A stretch of DNA of 46,396 bases from Bacteroidales bacterium (GTDB taxonomy: Bacteria > Bacteroidota > Bacteroidia > Bacteroidales > UBA10428). A program made the translations under genes and the position numbers. The DNA lies in assembly GCA_016934395.1 (NCBI GenBank), contig JAFGSZ010000135.1, positions 1 through 46,396 on the forward strand, read 5' to 3'. Shown one piece after another: positions 18,101-26,699 of the stretch; position 1 is the stretch's first letter, and every line of letters starts with the position of its first letter. The notes below the pieces were generated by a model, which did no database searches, had not been told where the DNA came from, and saw only the letters and a list, made by a program, of their open reading frames with translations.

Positions 18101-20217
18101 AATTCCTGAGCATCAACTACAGTAGGATTCGGGGTTATAGCCCAGCAAATTCCTCTTTTTATGAAGGTTACACCTCCATCGTATAATACATTACCTTTAA
18201 TTGTTGCAAAGGTTTTATTTACTGAATCCACAGAGACGGTTTCCACAACCGGGGGCAAATCTTTCACACACCGAATTGAAAATCCCATTTCTTTATCATA
18301 ATTAAACCTGTTAATTCTTGGATCAGTAGAAGCAAATCCCCTGTACAAGGAAGTTGTTGCATTAAATTCTGTTGAGGTCCAAAAATTAGAACCTTCACCA
18401 AGGGCCTGATAATCCCCATAAATATCTCTAAAACCTGCATATAGTGCATTAAATCCTGAAGTGCCGCCTTCTGTTAATTGTTCGGCCTGATCAGTACCTC
18501 GAAGACCCATGTCATCTAAAACACTAATATCCATACCTATTTCACTTTCCAGTTTCTTCCAGTCATTATCACTTGCCAGATGCCAATCTGTCGGACAAAC
18601 CAATTGAGCCTGAGTCCAATCATAGAGTCTGCCAAAAATATGATTTGTCAAGCTATCGTCGGCAGGGTACCAAGAACCATTAGGGGTATAATAATCCAAA
18701 TTTTCAGACATCCACCATTGATAACCGATTTTTACGGTTGTGTATGTACGATTATCTCTTGAATCCAATAAATTGCCTACTTCATTCACCGGATGCGTTC
18801 TGAAATTTAATTCTTCTCCATAAGAAGTTCCTTTTTCATTAATAGCATAGGCTCTGACATAGTACTTAATATTGGATTCCAGGTTTATAATATTTGCTGA
18901 AAAACTGCCGGAACCTGCACCGGATGTTACTTTCCCATCTGCTATAACTGGCTGGGGTTCCTGGCTATAACAAATACCACGTTCTGTAATTGTAACACCT
19001 CCATTATCGGCAACTGTTCCCCTTACCAATGCTGAATTTATTGAAATGGATTCAACAGTATCTGTAGATACAATTGCTAAAGATGTTAATGGCGTTAATA
19101 CATCAGCATCCTCACTATAATATAATCCGTGTTTAGTTTGCATATACGCCCTGAAATAATATTGTTTATTTGGTTGCAATGCATCCACTGATAATATAAA
19201 TGACATCTCTCCAACATTGCTTTCAATTGTAACATCATTAATATCTGGGGACGGATTTTCTGAATAACATATACCTGCTGAAACAAGAGTATCATTTGCC
19301 AAAGCAATTATTGTAGATGATACCTGAAGAGTGTTTCTTTTGATATTAAAGATTGAATCAACTACAATGGTGGGCAACAATTCTTTTATACATCGAACAG
19401 AAAATCCCATGAGCTTATTATAATAAAATCTGTTAATAGTAGGTTTATCAACTACTATTCCCCTATACCATGATGAATCTGTATTTTCTTCTGTTGATGT
19501 CCAGAATGTTGCACCTACATCAAAAGCCTGGTAATTCCCGGCTAAACTTCTGAATCCGGCCAGCAAAGCATCAAAACCGGAAGAGTTGCCTACCTTTATC
19601 TGATCTCCCTGATCTGTTCCTCTATCTCCCTTACTATCAATGACGATTTCCATCATCCCCAGTGTTCTTTCCAGGTCTTTCCAGTCTTCGTCAGATGGAA
19701 GGTTCCAGCCTGCAGGACAAACATCAGCAGCCATCTCCCAATTATAAAGTCTACCGTAAATGTGGTTATTTATACTGTCATCTTCTGCATAATATGATCC
19801 TGCTGGTGTATAATAATTTAAATTTTCTGCCAACCAAACTTGATCTCCAACTCTAACCACCTTATAATACTGTCCGTCCCGGTTATCATAATATTCAGTT
19901 ACCAGCAACGTATCGGAATATATAGGATCACAGGTACCTTCAATAATTTTAGCCCTGAAATAGGCATTACTGTCGTATCGGACTACTAAAGAGTCACCAT
20001 AATTTGATTCAATATCAGACCAGTTAATGAAATCTTTTGAATACTCCCATTGCATTGATCCCCGGTAATTATCGTCGAGTTTAATTATTACGGAATCGTT
20101 TTCATAGGGCAGCTGAAGATTTGGAACTATTACTTGTTGTGAAAATAAACTCAACGAGTATAATGAAAAAAGTACAAGTAAAATTGAAGTCCTGGAGAAC
20201 TTAAATATTGATTTCAT
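15103..20217 (-). CDS. giant FISUMP / fibronectin-III-like surface mosaic
   Basis: 1704 residues with a signal peptide (cleavage near LFSQQ, residue 27) and no lipobox. An Ig-like leader (about 28-105) is followed by four FISUMP domains starting near residues 111, 482, 858 and 1520. Each opens with DxRDxxxYxTVxIGxQxW(M/L)xxNL, continues with YGRLYxW, CPxxWxLPSDxDW, SGFNALxAG and F(W)(T/S)STE, and ends with the motif FS(V/I)RC(V/I)K. Between them lie nine fibronectin-III-like repeats arranged 2, 2 and 5, each with GICWS/GVCWS, a YYVRAYAINS strand and a YG..xFTT end. The protein ends at the last FISUMP motif, with no T9SS sorting domain. FISUMP domains are C-type-lectin-like folds, so ligand or polysaccharide binding is plausible. 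Its start is 11 bases after the stop of the T9SS gene, so the two are probably co-transcribed. Confidence 0.9.
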   Translation of the reverse strand: MKSIFKFSRTSILLVLFSLYSLSLFSQQVIVPNLQLPYENDSVIIKLDDNYRGSMQWEYSKDFINWSDIESNYGDSLVVRYDSNAYFRAKIIEGTCDPIYSDTLLVTEYYDNRDGQYYKVVRVGDQVWLAENLNYYTPAGSYYAEDDSINNHIYGRLYNWEMAADVCPAGWNLPSDEDWKDLERTLGMMEIVIDSKGDRGTDQGDQIKVGNSSGFDALLAGFRSLAGNYQAFDVGATFWTSTEENTDSSWYRGIVVDKPTINRFYYNKLMGFSVRCIKELLPTIVVDSIFNIKRNTLQVSSTIIALANDTLVSAGICYSENPSPDINDVTIESNVGEMSFILSVDALQPNKQYYFRAYMQTKHGLYYSEDADVLTPLTSLAIVSTDTVESISINSALVRGTVADNGGVTITERGICYSQEPQPVIADGKVTSGAGSGSFSANIINLESNIKYYVRAYAINEKGTSYGEELNFRTHPVNEVGNLLDSRDNRTYTTVKIGYQWWMSENLDYYTPNGSWYPADDSLTNHIFGRLYDWTQAQLVCPTDWHLASDNDWKKLESEIGMDISVLDDMGLRGTDQAEQLTEGGTSGFNALYAGFRDIYGDYQALGEGSNFWTSTEFNATTSLYRGFASTDPRINRFNYDKEMGFSIRCVKDLPPVVETVSVDSVNKTFATIKGNVLYDGGVTFIKRGICWAITPNPTVVDAQELSPGTEGEFVVSILGLTSDETYYVRAFAINSVDTSYGEQLSFTTIILPSVTTGSISNLTTTSVSISGNVSDDGGTNVFERGICWSTNELPTTLDQKTIDGTGTGSFTGNISGLDLNKIYYARAYAINNKGTAYGDNIQFRTLPLNEISDFTDARDGQSYNTVNIGGQWWMSENLNFYTPAGSYYMNNDSISNHSYGKLYTWSTAMTVCPDSWYLPTDQDWKRLESTLGMSEVELDYTGQRGTDQGDQLKDENTSGFNALFGGYADQYLTFNAFLTGATFWSSTEIDLTTSWYRGLANNPQIHRAGYPKDWVFSVRCIQESVPEISTKIVENITDSSATSGGVISHTGGVDILESGICWNETGNPTIFEDTTRNAGNPLDFSVSLKDLSPNTNYYVRAYAINSVGLSYGDVVLFTTEIGVPEVSIVQVVSKTDSSATIQSNIISNGGEQLLAKGVCWSLSPNPTIDDDTVNNGTGSGLFNSLIKGLLPNTTYHVRAYAVNSVDIDYSNDITVTTNYGIPRLTTDIITEITDSSATGGGNITYDGGRAILARGVCWSTSSNPTVTNDTTMDGTLTGSYTSRIKNLLPNQQYYVRAYVTNSQNTYYGNQEEFSTNIGAISVTTETVISITAVSALSGGSILSDGGLPILYKGVCWSETEYPTLEEDHTSNGSGNTSFVSNLTGLSADVLYYVRAYAINAADTAYGNQLSFTTLDGIPVLTTTSVTSVTDVSASSGGTISSNGGSAIILKGVCWSTVSSPTVNDSRTENGGGSTGFTSSITGLLPVTQYYVRAFAINAVDTAYGEEHEFTTLPTLSTMTDLRDGQDYATVTIGAQTWLAQNLNYYTATGSAYYDNDSATYASVYGRLYNWTTAMNGSSSSILNPSGVQGVCPSGWHLPSVEEWNQLASQLGGSSLAGGKMKEPTLTYWTTPNLNASNSSGFTALPAGGFSGSYNGINLNTYYWSATDDSGTNASTVSLDYNSGASVISDKDKGDLYSVRCVKD

Positions 20218-20228
20218 TTTATTTTTTT

Positions 20229-20873
20229 TTATTGCAGGATAATGTGATTGATATGAATAACATCTTCGTTTTCGAGCTTTATGATATAACTGCCTTTTGG
20301 AAGCCCAGAAAGATCAAGAGTTTCATCGAGAATATTATTTTGTAAAATAGCCGGTTTAATAAATATTATTTGACCTGTTGAATTTAGGAGATATACTGTA
20401 ATAATGTTTCCTGGTAAATCGCTACTCCTAATCGACAACAACCCTCTTACAGGATTTGGAAATAAAGTAATTGAGTGTTTATTATCTTTTTCTGTTAAAC
20501 CAGTTTGAGGTATAACCGTGATGGAAATATTATCTGAATTGGTACATCCTTTAGCATCTGTTACTGATACAGAATAAATCGTTGTTGATGCGGGTGTTAC
20601 CAATGGATTGGATAAGGCAGGATTATCTATATCAGTTGATGGCGACCAAAGGTAACTATAATCACCATATCCTCCTGTAGCCGTCGGAGTTCCTCCTAAT
20701 GTAGCAGATTCCCCTTCATTAATAGAAACATCTATACCGGCATCTACCAACAGAGCCGCAGGTTGATTGACATTTAATGTTACTGTAGTTTGTGCTTCGG
20801 CAATATAAATACCGAAAATAATAAGCACTATGCTTATAAGAAAAGTTAAAATCGAATAATTTCTTGGTTTCAT
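20229..20873 (-). CDS. T9SS-sorted PKD-like protein
   Basis: 214 residues: signal peptide (to about residue 27, ending AEA), a PKD-like or Ig-like domain (about 40-120; ATGGYGDYSYLWSPST, then TTIYSVSVTDAKGCT), and a C-terminal type A sorting domain beginning near SITLFPNPVRGLLSI and ending GSYIIKLENEDVIHINHIIL. The sorting domain directs export through the type IX system and attachment to the surface. It is the first gene of a two-gene operon with the FISUMP mosaic. It is small for a T9SS cargo, and may act as an anchor or accessory for the larger protein. That idea is inference from gene order only. Confidence 0.88.
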   Translation of the reverse strand: MKPRNYSILTFLISIVLIIFGIYIAEAQTTVTLNVNQPAALLVDAGIDVSINEGESATLGGTPTATGGYGDYSYLWSPSTDIDNPALSNPLVTPASTTIYSVSVTDAKGCTNSDNISITVIPQTGLTEKDNKHSITLFPNPVRGLLSIRSSDLPGNIITVYLLNSTGQIIFIKPAILQNNILDETLDLSGLPKGSYIIKLENEDVIHINHIILQ

Positions 20874-21097
20874 CAGGATTTAATATTTATTCATATTTTG
20901 ATGTAAAGATACGGAAATCAATTACCTCTATTTTGTTAAAACTTTTCTTTTACATAAATGGTCTAAATAATGTGATAAAGATATCCGAATAACAAACAAA
21001 GGGTGATAACCAAATAAATAAAATTGTCTAAGGGCATTCTACGGTGAATACTTTGTGAATGTTATAATTTTTTTATGAATCATAAGGCTTTTTCAAT

Positions 21098-21838
21098 TCA
21101 TAACATCCCCGAACCCCATTTTTCTATAAAATCTCCCCTTTTACCCTTTAATAAATCCACAAAACTTAGTAACGATTTTCTTGCCTCACCTATTGGATAC
21201 TGGTAAGAATCCCAATTTTCGCTGTCTTCTCCATCATGATTTGGAATTACATATTGAAAGAGGCTGGCGAATGTTAACTCACCATATGCACTCGATGCCC
21301 GTCTTTCAATGTTCTCAAGATCCTTTAATGATAAAATATCTTTTTGTTTACGGGTTCTCCTGAGCAGCTTTCTCCTCATAATCTCAGTGACCAGGTTCTG
21401 CAAATCTATATGCTTATCCGGTTCTTTAAACTCTGAAATTTCTCGTTCTGACAAGGGTGACATAAAAATACTCAATTTGTCTATTGTCCCAATATCGGGT
21501 TGATCCAGCAATACCCTGCCCACGAAGGGATTTCCTTCAAAAAACACATCTTTTGTTTTTAAAATTTCCTGAAGCCTTTTTATATCTATGGCTTGTATAT
21601 CGCCCCTCACCTCCATTTTTATAAACTGATTCTCAGGCTTCAGGCTTTGAATTTGCTCTTTTGTTCTGAAAAAGTAATCCACCCCTTCTTCCTCACCCGG
21701 TCTGGGATTTCGGCTGTTGTACAAAACAAGTGGGACAAAAGTTTTGATAAGTTCAGGATAAAACCTTTTTAATGCTTTATAAAGCGGGCTTTTACCAACA
21801 CCTGAAGGCCCGGATAATATAATTAATTTATGTTTCAT
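21098..21838 (-). CDS. divergent guanylate kinase-like protein
   Basis: 246 residues from the ATG at 21838 (the frame extends to a TTG at 21865, which is less likely). The P-loop is GPSGVGKS (10-17), followed by Pro where guanylate kinases usually have Thr. The GMP-binding loop is well kept: NSRNPRPGEEEGVDYFF (41-57) matches the TRxPRPGExxGxDYxF pattern. An arginine-rich lid (MRRKLLRRTR, about 154-163) and the RRASSAYGEL (179-188) and YVIPNHDGED segments also fit. The middle region (70-140) departs from the family: it lacks the usual GNYYGT segment, and there is additional C-terminal sequence; normal enzymes are about 190-200 residues. A GMP or other NMP kinase is possible, but a distinct nucleotide or signalling role is equally open. 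Confidence 0.72.
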   Translation of the reverse strand: MKHKLIILSGPSGVGKSPLYKALKRFYPELIKTFVPLVLYNSRNPRPGEEEGVDYFFRTKEQIQSLKPENQFIKMEVRGDIQAIDIKRLQEILKTKDVFFEGNPFVGRVLLDQPDIGTIDKLSIFMSPLSEREISEFKEPDKHIDLQNLVTEIMRRKLLRRTRKQKDILSLKDLENIERRASSAYGELTFASLFQYVIPNHDGEDSENWDSYQYPIGEARKSLLSFVDLLKGKRGDFIEKWGSGML

Positions 21839-21933
21839 AAAACGATAGAAATTATTTTTCTTCAACTTTAAGTTACAAAATTATTTCCAACGATATGCTT
21901 AAAAATTATTTAGGGTGCGGATAAAAAAGATTT

Positions 21934-21941
21934 TATCTTTG
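21934..21941 (+). promoter_or_regulatory. candidate -7 promoter element TATCTTTG
   Basis: TATCTTTG matches the Bacteroidota sigma -7 consensus TAnnTTTG, 76 bases before the ATG of the nucleotidyltransferase-like gene. I see no TTG at the expected -33 distance, so the match is partial. Confidence 0.4.
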
Positions 21942-22017
21942 AGATTTAGAATGCGAATTTTTGTAATAATCTGGTTTTTATATTAAATAATATTCTGTAA
22001 ATAACTTAAAAATAACT

Positions 22018-22923
22018 ATGAAACCTACACTTTTTATCATGGCAGCGGGCATTGGAAGCCGTTATGGAGGACTAAAACAGTTGGATAAAATTGGACCTTC
22101 CGGTGAAACTATTATGGATTACTCGGTTTTTGATGCTATGAGGGCTGGGTTTGGAAAGGTTGTTTTTGTTATTCGAAAAAACATTGAAAATGAATTCAAA
22201 TCTTTTCTTCAAAACAGGTATGCTGATAAAATAAAAGTAGAATATGTATTTCAGGAACTGGATAAAATCCCTGTTGGTTTTAAGGTTCCGGAACAAAGGG
22301 AAAAACCCTGGGGCACTGCTCATGCCGTGATGATGGGTGCAGAACTAATCAATGAACCCTTTGCGGTGATTAATGCCGATGATTTTTACGGTGCAGATGC
22401 CTTTAAAATTATGGCCCGATTCCTTTCAGAAAACAAAAATGATCATGACTATTGCATGGTAGGTTATGAACTGAAAAAAACCTTATCGGAGCATGGTCAT
22501 GTAGCTCGCGGAGTTTGTGAAGTATCTGAGGAAGGTAATCTTATCGGAATTGTAGAGCGCCTAAAAATAGGCTATGATAATAGCAGGATTGTATTTGAAA
22601 CCGATGCTAACAAAAAAGTACAGCTTACCGGTAAAGAAATTGTTTCGATGAATATCTGGGGTTTTAAACCTTCATTCTATAAATATGCCGAAAAGGAATT
22701 TATTAGTTTCCTAAGTGAGAATATCACTACTCCAAAATCTGAATTTTTAATTCCAACCGTAATTAATAAACTTGTAAAACAAAAAAAAATTAATCTGAAT
22801 GTGTTACGAACTTCAAGCACATGGTTTGGTGTAACCTATAAAGAAGATCGCCCGGTAGTTGTTCAGAAATTGCAGGATCTTGTTGATAACGGTGAATACC
22901 CGTTATCGTTATGGAATGAATAA
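22018..22923 (+). CDS. sugar-phosphate nucleotidyltransferase-like protein
   Basis: 301 residues of the NTP_transferase family. The N-terminal MAAGIGSRYGGLKQLDKIGPSGE is the nucleotide-binding GxGxR loop with the downstream lysine. VINADDFYG (about 118-126) is the Asp-containing metal-binding motif. The family adds NMP to sugar phosphates for cell-surface glycan synthesis. This branch, with RYGGLKQ and PWGTAHAV, is common in Bacteroidota as a stand-alone gene, often near a small-molecule kinase, but none is adjacent here. Its stop is 3 bases from the end of the convergent DNA glycosylase gene. The exact sugar cannot be told from the sequence. Confidence 0.82.
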   Translation: MKPTLFIMAAGIGSRYGGLKQLDKIGPSGETIMDYSVFDAMRAGFGKVVFVIRKNIENEFKSFLQNRYADKIKVEYVFQELDKIPVGFKVPEQREKPWGTAHAVMMGAELINEPFAVINADDFYGADAFKIMARFLSENKNDHDYCMVGYELKKTLSEHGHVARGVCEVSEEGNLIGIVERLKIGYDNSRIVFETDANKKVQLTGKEIVSMNIWGFKPSFYKYAEKEFISFLSENITTPKSEFLIPTVINKLVKQKKINLNVLRTSSTWFGVTYKEDRPVVVQKLQDLVDNGEYPLSLWNE

Positions 22924-22926
22924 AAA

Positions 22927-24012
22927 TTACCCTCCTAGCTGAATTGATCTTTCAGCTTTTGCAATTCCGTTTACATAAATCTCAAATTTATGCATTCCCG
23001 GATAATGCTTCCTTGTAGACATATCTATAAATGTATGTTTTCGTTTTAGTGTATAGGCTCCAGGATTATATTCTTTTTCAATTATCTGAAATATTTTCCT
23101 TGAGGGTTTCCCATTTGCTTTGATATAATAAACCGCATATTCCAATCGTATTTTTCCGGGGCCCTTGGTTTGAATTAAAATATCAAAAGTAAAATACAGA
23201 TCTTCTCCTATGTTAATTTCTGTTTTATCAAAACTCAGATTTTTAATTTGAACGGTATCCGGATCTCCAAAGCCAAATAACAACATGGCCTTCTTGTTTC
23301 CTGATTTTAAGAGCGTGCGCAGGGCATGTTTTATAATCTCATCGGTCTGTGGAGATTTTCCCTGCCATTTTTTACAAATATCAAGCACAAGATCGGGATG
23401 GTCTTTTGAAATATCATTCAGATTATTGGCTACACTTCGCCTTACAAAATCCGAAGGATCATCATTTAATTTTTCAAGAACCGGGATAATTAATCCGGGA
23501 TCTTTTTTAAAAAAAGGCAGGGCCATAGCCCAGGGAAGCCTTGGTCGGCAACCTTCACTGGCAAACCGTCGGACTTTTTCATCTGTGTCGCCCGCTAACT
23601 TCAGCATGTAAGCCATTACTTTTTCCGGCCATCTGTTAAGAAAAGGCCTTATCGCAAACTCACTACTCGAAAATTTGGTCAGATAGGCCATCGCTTCAAG
23701 TGATTCATCTAAATTATCCTGCCCGTATTGTTCTACATAATCGGGTAAACACATGGCTTCGAAGCCTTTTATATAGGGCGCAGCATTTCTGATATAAGGA
23801 AGCGCTTCGGTATACTTTTCAGGCAAACAAGTATGTAAACATCGGGTAGTATGGTACATTTTTTCCTTCAATTCCTTTTTCTCAAAATTTTCAGAAAGCA
23901 TAAGATCTAAAAATTTTGTTTTCGAAAAAGCCGGATAAAGCTCATGAAACTTTTCAGCCATGTTTTTTATTGACTCTTTTGTGAAAAAAATATGCTTAAG
24001 TTGTTCAGGCAT
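22927..24012 (-). CDS. alkC: AlkC-type DNA alkylation repair glycosylase
   Basis: 361 residues. Residues 1 to about 245 form HEAT-like repeats, including KVRRFASEGCRPRLPWA and DDPSDFVRRSVANNLNDI, the hallmarks of the AlkC/AlkD alkylation repair superfamily. The C-terminal 110 residues look like an Ig-like beta-sandwich, as in characterised AlkC enzymes, which remove positively charged alkylated bases such as 3-methyladenine and 3-methylcytosine without flipping the base. AlkD-type enzymes lack the Ig-like part, so AlkC is preferred. The gene is alone, converging on the nucleotidyltransferase gene. Confidence 0.82.
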   Translation of the reverse strand: MPEQLKHIFFTKESIKNMAEKFHELYPAFSKTKFLDLMLSENFEKKELKEKMYHTTRCLHTCLPEKYTEALPYIRNAAPYIKGFEAMCLPDYVEQYGQDNLDESLEAMAYLTKFSSSEFAIRPFLNRWPEKVMAYMLKLAGDTDEKVRRFASEGCRPRLPWAMALPFFKKDPGLIIPVLEKLNDDPSDFVRRSVANNLNDISKDHPDLVLDICKKWQGKSPQTDEIIKHALRTLLKSGNKKAMLLFGFGDPDTVQIKNLSFDKTEINIGEDLYFTFDILIQTKGPGKIRLEYAVYYIKANGKPSRKIFQIIEKEYNPGAYTLKRKHTFIDMSTRKHYPGMHKFEIYVNGIAKAERSIQLGG

Positions 24013-24410
24013 GTTTAAAGCTTTGATTTATTAAAGATTGAAAATTAATAATTCAAGTTAAATTATTTATAAAAAAGAATTCATAAAATCACAACTATTT
24101 TTTTGTTAATCCGAAAATTAATGCAAATCCGTAAATAAATATTTCACTTAAAAATTACTATAGAAATGTAATCTAATTCCCCGGTTATGAATCCCAATTA
24201 TCTTGTATTTTTCTGCATCTCTCTGAATTCAGACATTATAAATATATCTAAATAACTATATTTATTTATAGTTTAATGTTTATATTGTACTCAAATTTCA
24301 GGATATCTAATGAAAAATTCCTGGTAAGATTGTAAATTATTCGTCCTGTTTAAAATAGTAAAGAAAGGATTATTCACTAATTTAGATATTAAATCAAAAA
24401 ATCACCAGCC
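24013..24410. other. gene-free spacer with a dyad
   Basis: 398 bases between the divergent alkC-like and malic enzyme genes. No convincing ORF or RNA. AACTATA (24254-24260) and TATAGTT (24267-24273) form a 7-bp dyad, a possible but weak operator. I see no exact TAnnTTTG element. Confidence 0.4.
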
Positions 24411-26699
24411 ATGGCAAAAATAAGTAAAGAAGAAGCTCTTAATTATCATTCTCAGGGCCGTCCGGGAAAAATCGAAGTAATTCCCACCAAACCATACAAC
24501 ACCCAATACGATTTGTCACTTGCTTATTCTCCGGGCGTTGCTGAGCCCTGCCTGGAAATCCATAAAAATCCCGATGACATTTTTAAGTACACGGCAAAGG
24601 GTAATCTGGTGGCTGTTATATCCAACGGCACCGCTGTATTGGGACTCGGTAATATAGGTGCAGGAGCTGGTAAACCGGTAATGGAAGGGAAAGGTTTGCT
24701 GTTTAAAGTTTTTGCTGATGTTGATGTTTTTGATATTGAGGTCGACACTATGAATCCCGAAAAATTTATTGAAACAGTAAAAATGATTGCTCCAACATTT
24801 GGAGGTATAAACCTGGAAGACATTAAGGCCCCGGAATGTTTTGAAATTGAAGACAAGCTAAAAGAATTATTAGATATTCCGGTTTTTCATGACGATCAGC
24901 ACGGAACGGCCATTATTTCTGCAGCAGGATTATTAAACGCTCTGGAAATTACGGGTAAGTTGATTGACAAAGTTAAAGTTGTTGTTAACGGAGCAGGAGC
25001 TTCAGCTATTTCCTGCTCAAGGTTATATATTTCATTAGGTGTAAAACCTGAAAATATTCTGATGCTGGATAGTAAAGGTGTCATCAGCAAAAAACGAAAT
25101 GATCTTAATCCTGTTAAACAAAAATTTGCACAAGACACTGCAAAAAAAACACTTGCAGAAGCCATGGTTGATGCCGACGTATTTTTGGGCCTGTCGACCG
25201 GGAATATTGTATCGCAAGACATGTTAAAAACCATGGCCAAAGACCCTATTGTTTTTGCAATGGCCAATCCTGTGCCTGAAATTTCATACGACGAGGCTAT
25301 TGAAGCCAGAAAAGATATTATTATGGCCACTGGCCGTTCTGATTACCCAAACCAGATTAATAATGTGCTTGGTTTCCCATTTATTTTCAGAGGAGCACTA
25401 GATGTAAGGGCAAAAAAAATTAACGAAGAGATGAAAATTGCGGCTGTTTATGCTTTGGCCCAGCTGGCAAAAGAAGATGTCCCCGAATCGGTAAATATGG
25501 CTTATAAAAGTAAAAACCTGGTTTTTGGCAGAGATTATATTATCCCTAAGCCACTCGATCCAAGGCTTATTACCATTGTTGCCCCAGCGGTAGCAAAAGC
25601 TGCAGTTGACTCCGGTGTGGCACGTAAAAAAATTACAGACTGGAAGGCTTATAGAATTAATTTAATGAAACGTATGGGCCTGTATAATCAACTGGTTGAA
25701 GATATCCGCCATAAGGCAAAAGAAAATCCCAGAAAAATTGTTTTTGGTGATGCCAATAACTATAAGGTTTTAAAAGCAGTACAATTGGTTATCCACGAAA
25801 AAATTGCCAAGCCTGTATTGCTCGGTAATAAAACCGAAATACAAAAAATTGCCCATGAAAATGGGATTACAGATCTTAAAAATATCCCGATTATCGATTT
25901 TCAGAGTAAGGAAGAAGAAGAAAGACGAAACCGTTTTGCACAAATCTATTTCGAAAAAAGGTATCGTAAAGGTGTCACCCTTGAAGATGCTGAACGAATG
26001 ATGAACGATTGTAATTATTTTGGAGTAATGATGGTTGAAACTGGAGAAGCTGATGGTTTTCTCTCTGGTTTTTCCAGCGCTTATGCTTCCACTATACGTC
26101 CTGCACTTCAAATTATTGGCACAAACAACAGCCTGAAACACATTGCCGGGATGTATATTGTTATCACTAAAAAAGGGCCCATATTTTTCGCAGATACAAC
26201 GGTAAACCTTGAACCTTCAGGACGGACAATTGCGGATACTGCCTTGTTGACTGCTAATGCGGTCAGGAAATTTAATATCGAACCCCGTATTGCTATATTA
26301 TCGTATTCTAATTTTGGCTCTACACGGTATGGAAGTCCGGAAAGAGCCAGGGAAGCTGTAGAAATCCTTCATCGTGATTATCCTGATTTGATAGTTGACG
26401 GTGAACTTCAGGCAAACTATGCCTTGAATAAGGATTTACGCAAACAAAAATTTCCCTTCTCAAAACTTGCCGATATGGATGTGAATACATTAATATTTCC
26501 TAATCTCAGCTCAGGTAATATCGCCTATAAAATGATGCAGGAAATCGGCGAGGCAGATGTGATAGGACCCATTCTGATAGGTATTAAAAAGCCGGTTCAT
26601 ATTTTACAAATGGACAGCGCTGTGAGGGAAATTGTAAATATGACAGCAATTACTGTGGTTGACGCCCAAACTGCTACTGATGAAATAATCCAGTTTTAA
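24411..26699 (+). CDS. maeB: NADP-dependent malic enzyme with PTA-like domain
   Basis: 762 residues, the usual length of MaeB. It oxidatively decarboxylates malate to pyruvate. The malic N-terminal domain has [12 protein letters not shown] and [19 protein letters not shown] with the catalytic lysines. [14 protein letters not shown] and [11 protein letters not shown] give the metal- and substrate-binding acids. [16 protein letters not shown] (about 183-198) is the dinucleotide-binding loop. From about residue 435 a phosphotransacetylase-like domain follows (KIVFGDANN...[12 protein letters not shown], later [22 protein letters not shown]). In MaeB that domain is usually regulatory, responding to acetyl-CoA, and not catalytically active. 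The stop abuts the convergent lipoprotein gene with no gap. Confidence 0.95.
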   Translation: MAKISKEEALNYHSQGRPGKIEVIPTKPYNTQYDLSLAYSPGVAEPCLEIHKNPDDIFKYTAKGNLVAVISNGTAVLGLGNIGAGAGKPVMEGKGLLFKVFADVDVFDIEVDTMNPEKFIETVKMIAPTFGGINLEDIKAPECFEIEDKLKELLDIPVFHDDQHGTAIISAAGLLNALEITGKLIDKVKVVVNGAGASAISCSRLYISLGVKPENILMLDSKGVISKKRNDLNPVKQKFAQDTAKKTLAEAMVDADVFLGLSTGNIVSQDMLKTMAKDPIVFAMANPVPEISYDEAIEARKDIIMATGRSDYPNQINNVLGFPFIFRGALDVRAKKINEEMKIAAVYALAQLAKEDVPESVNMAYKSKNLVFGRDYIIPKPLDPRLITIVAPAVAKAAVDSGVARKKITDWKAYRINLMKRMGLYNQLVEDIRHKAKENPRKIVFGDANNYKVLKAVQLVIHEKIAKPVLLGNKTEIQKIAHENGITDLKNIPIIDFQSKEEEERRNRFAQIYFEKRYRKGVTLEDAERMMNDCNYFGVMMVETGEADGFLSGFSSAYASTIRPALQIIGTNNSLKHIAGMYIVITKKGPIFFADTTVNLEPSGRTIADTALLTANAVRKFNIEPRIAILSYSNFGSTRYGSPERAREAVEILHRDYPDLIVDGELQANYALNKDLRKQKFPFSKLADMDVNTLIFPNLSSGNIAYKMMQEIGEADVIGPILIGIKKPVHILQMDSAVREIVNMTAITVVDAQTATDEIIQF

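Noticed and set aside
15700-18200. Regularly spaced repeats that could suggest a CRISPR array
   Set aside because: They are diverged, in-frame coding repeats of about 290 bp (fibronectin-III-like units), not 20-40 bp direct repeats with spacers.
15254-19860. Many plus-strand ORFs opposite the FISUMP gene
   Set aside because: They mirror the repeat units of the minus-strand gene and have no domain or plausible protein composition of their own.
21839-21865. TTG start adding nine residues to the guanylate kinase-like protein
   Set aside because: The ATG at 21838 places the first beta strand and P-loop at their usual distance from the N-terminus.
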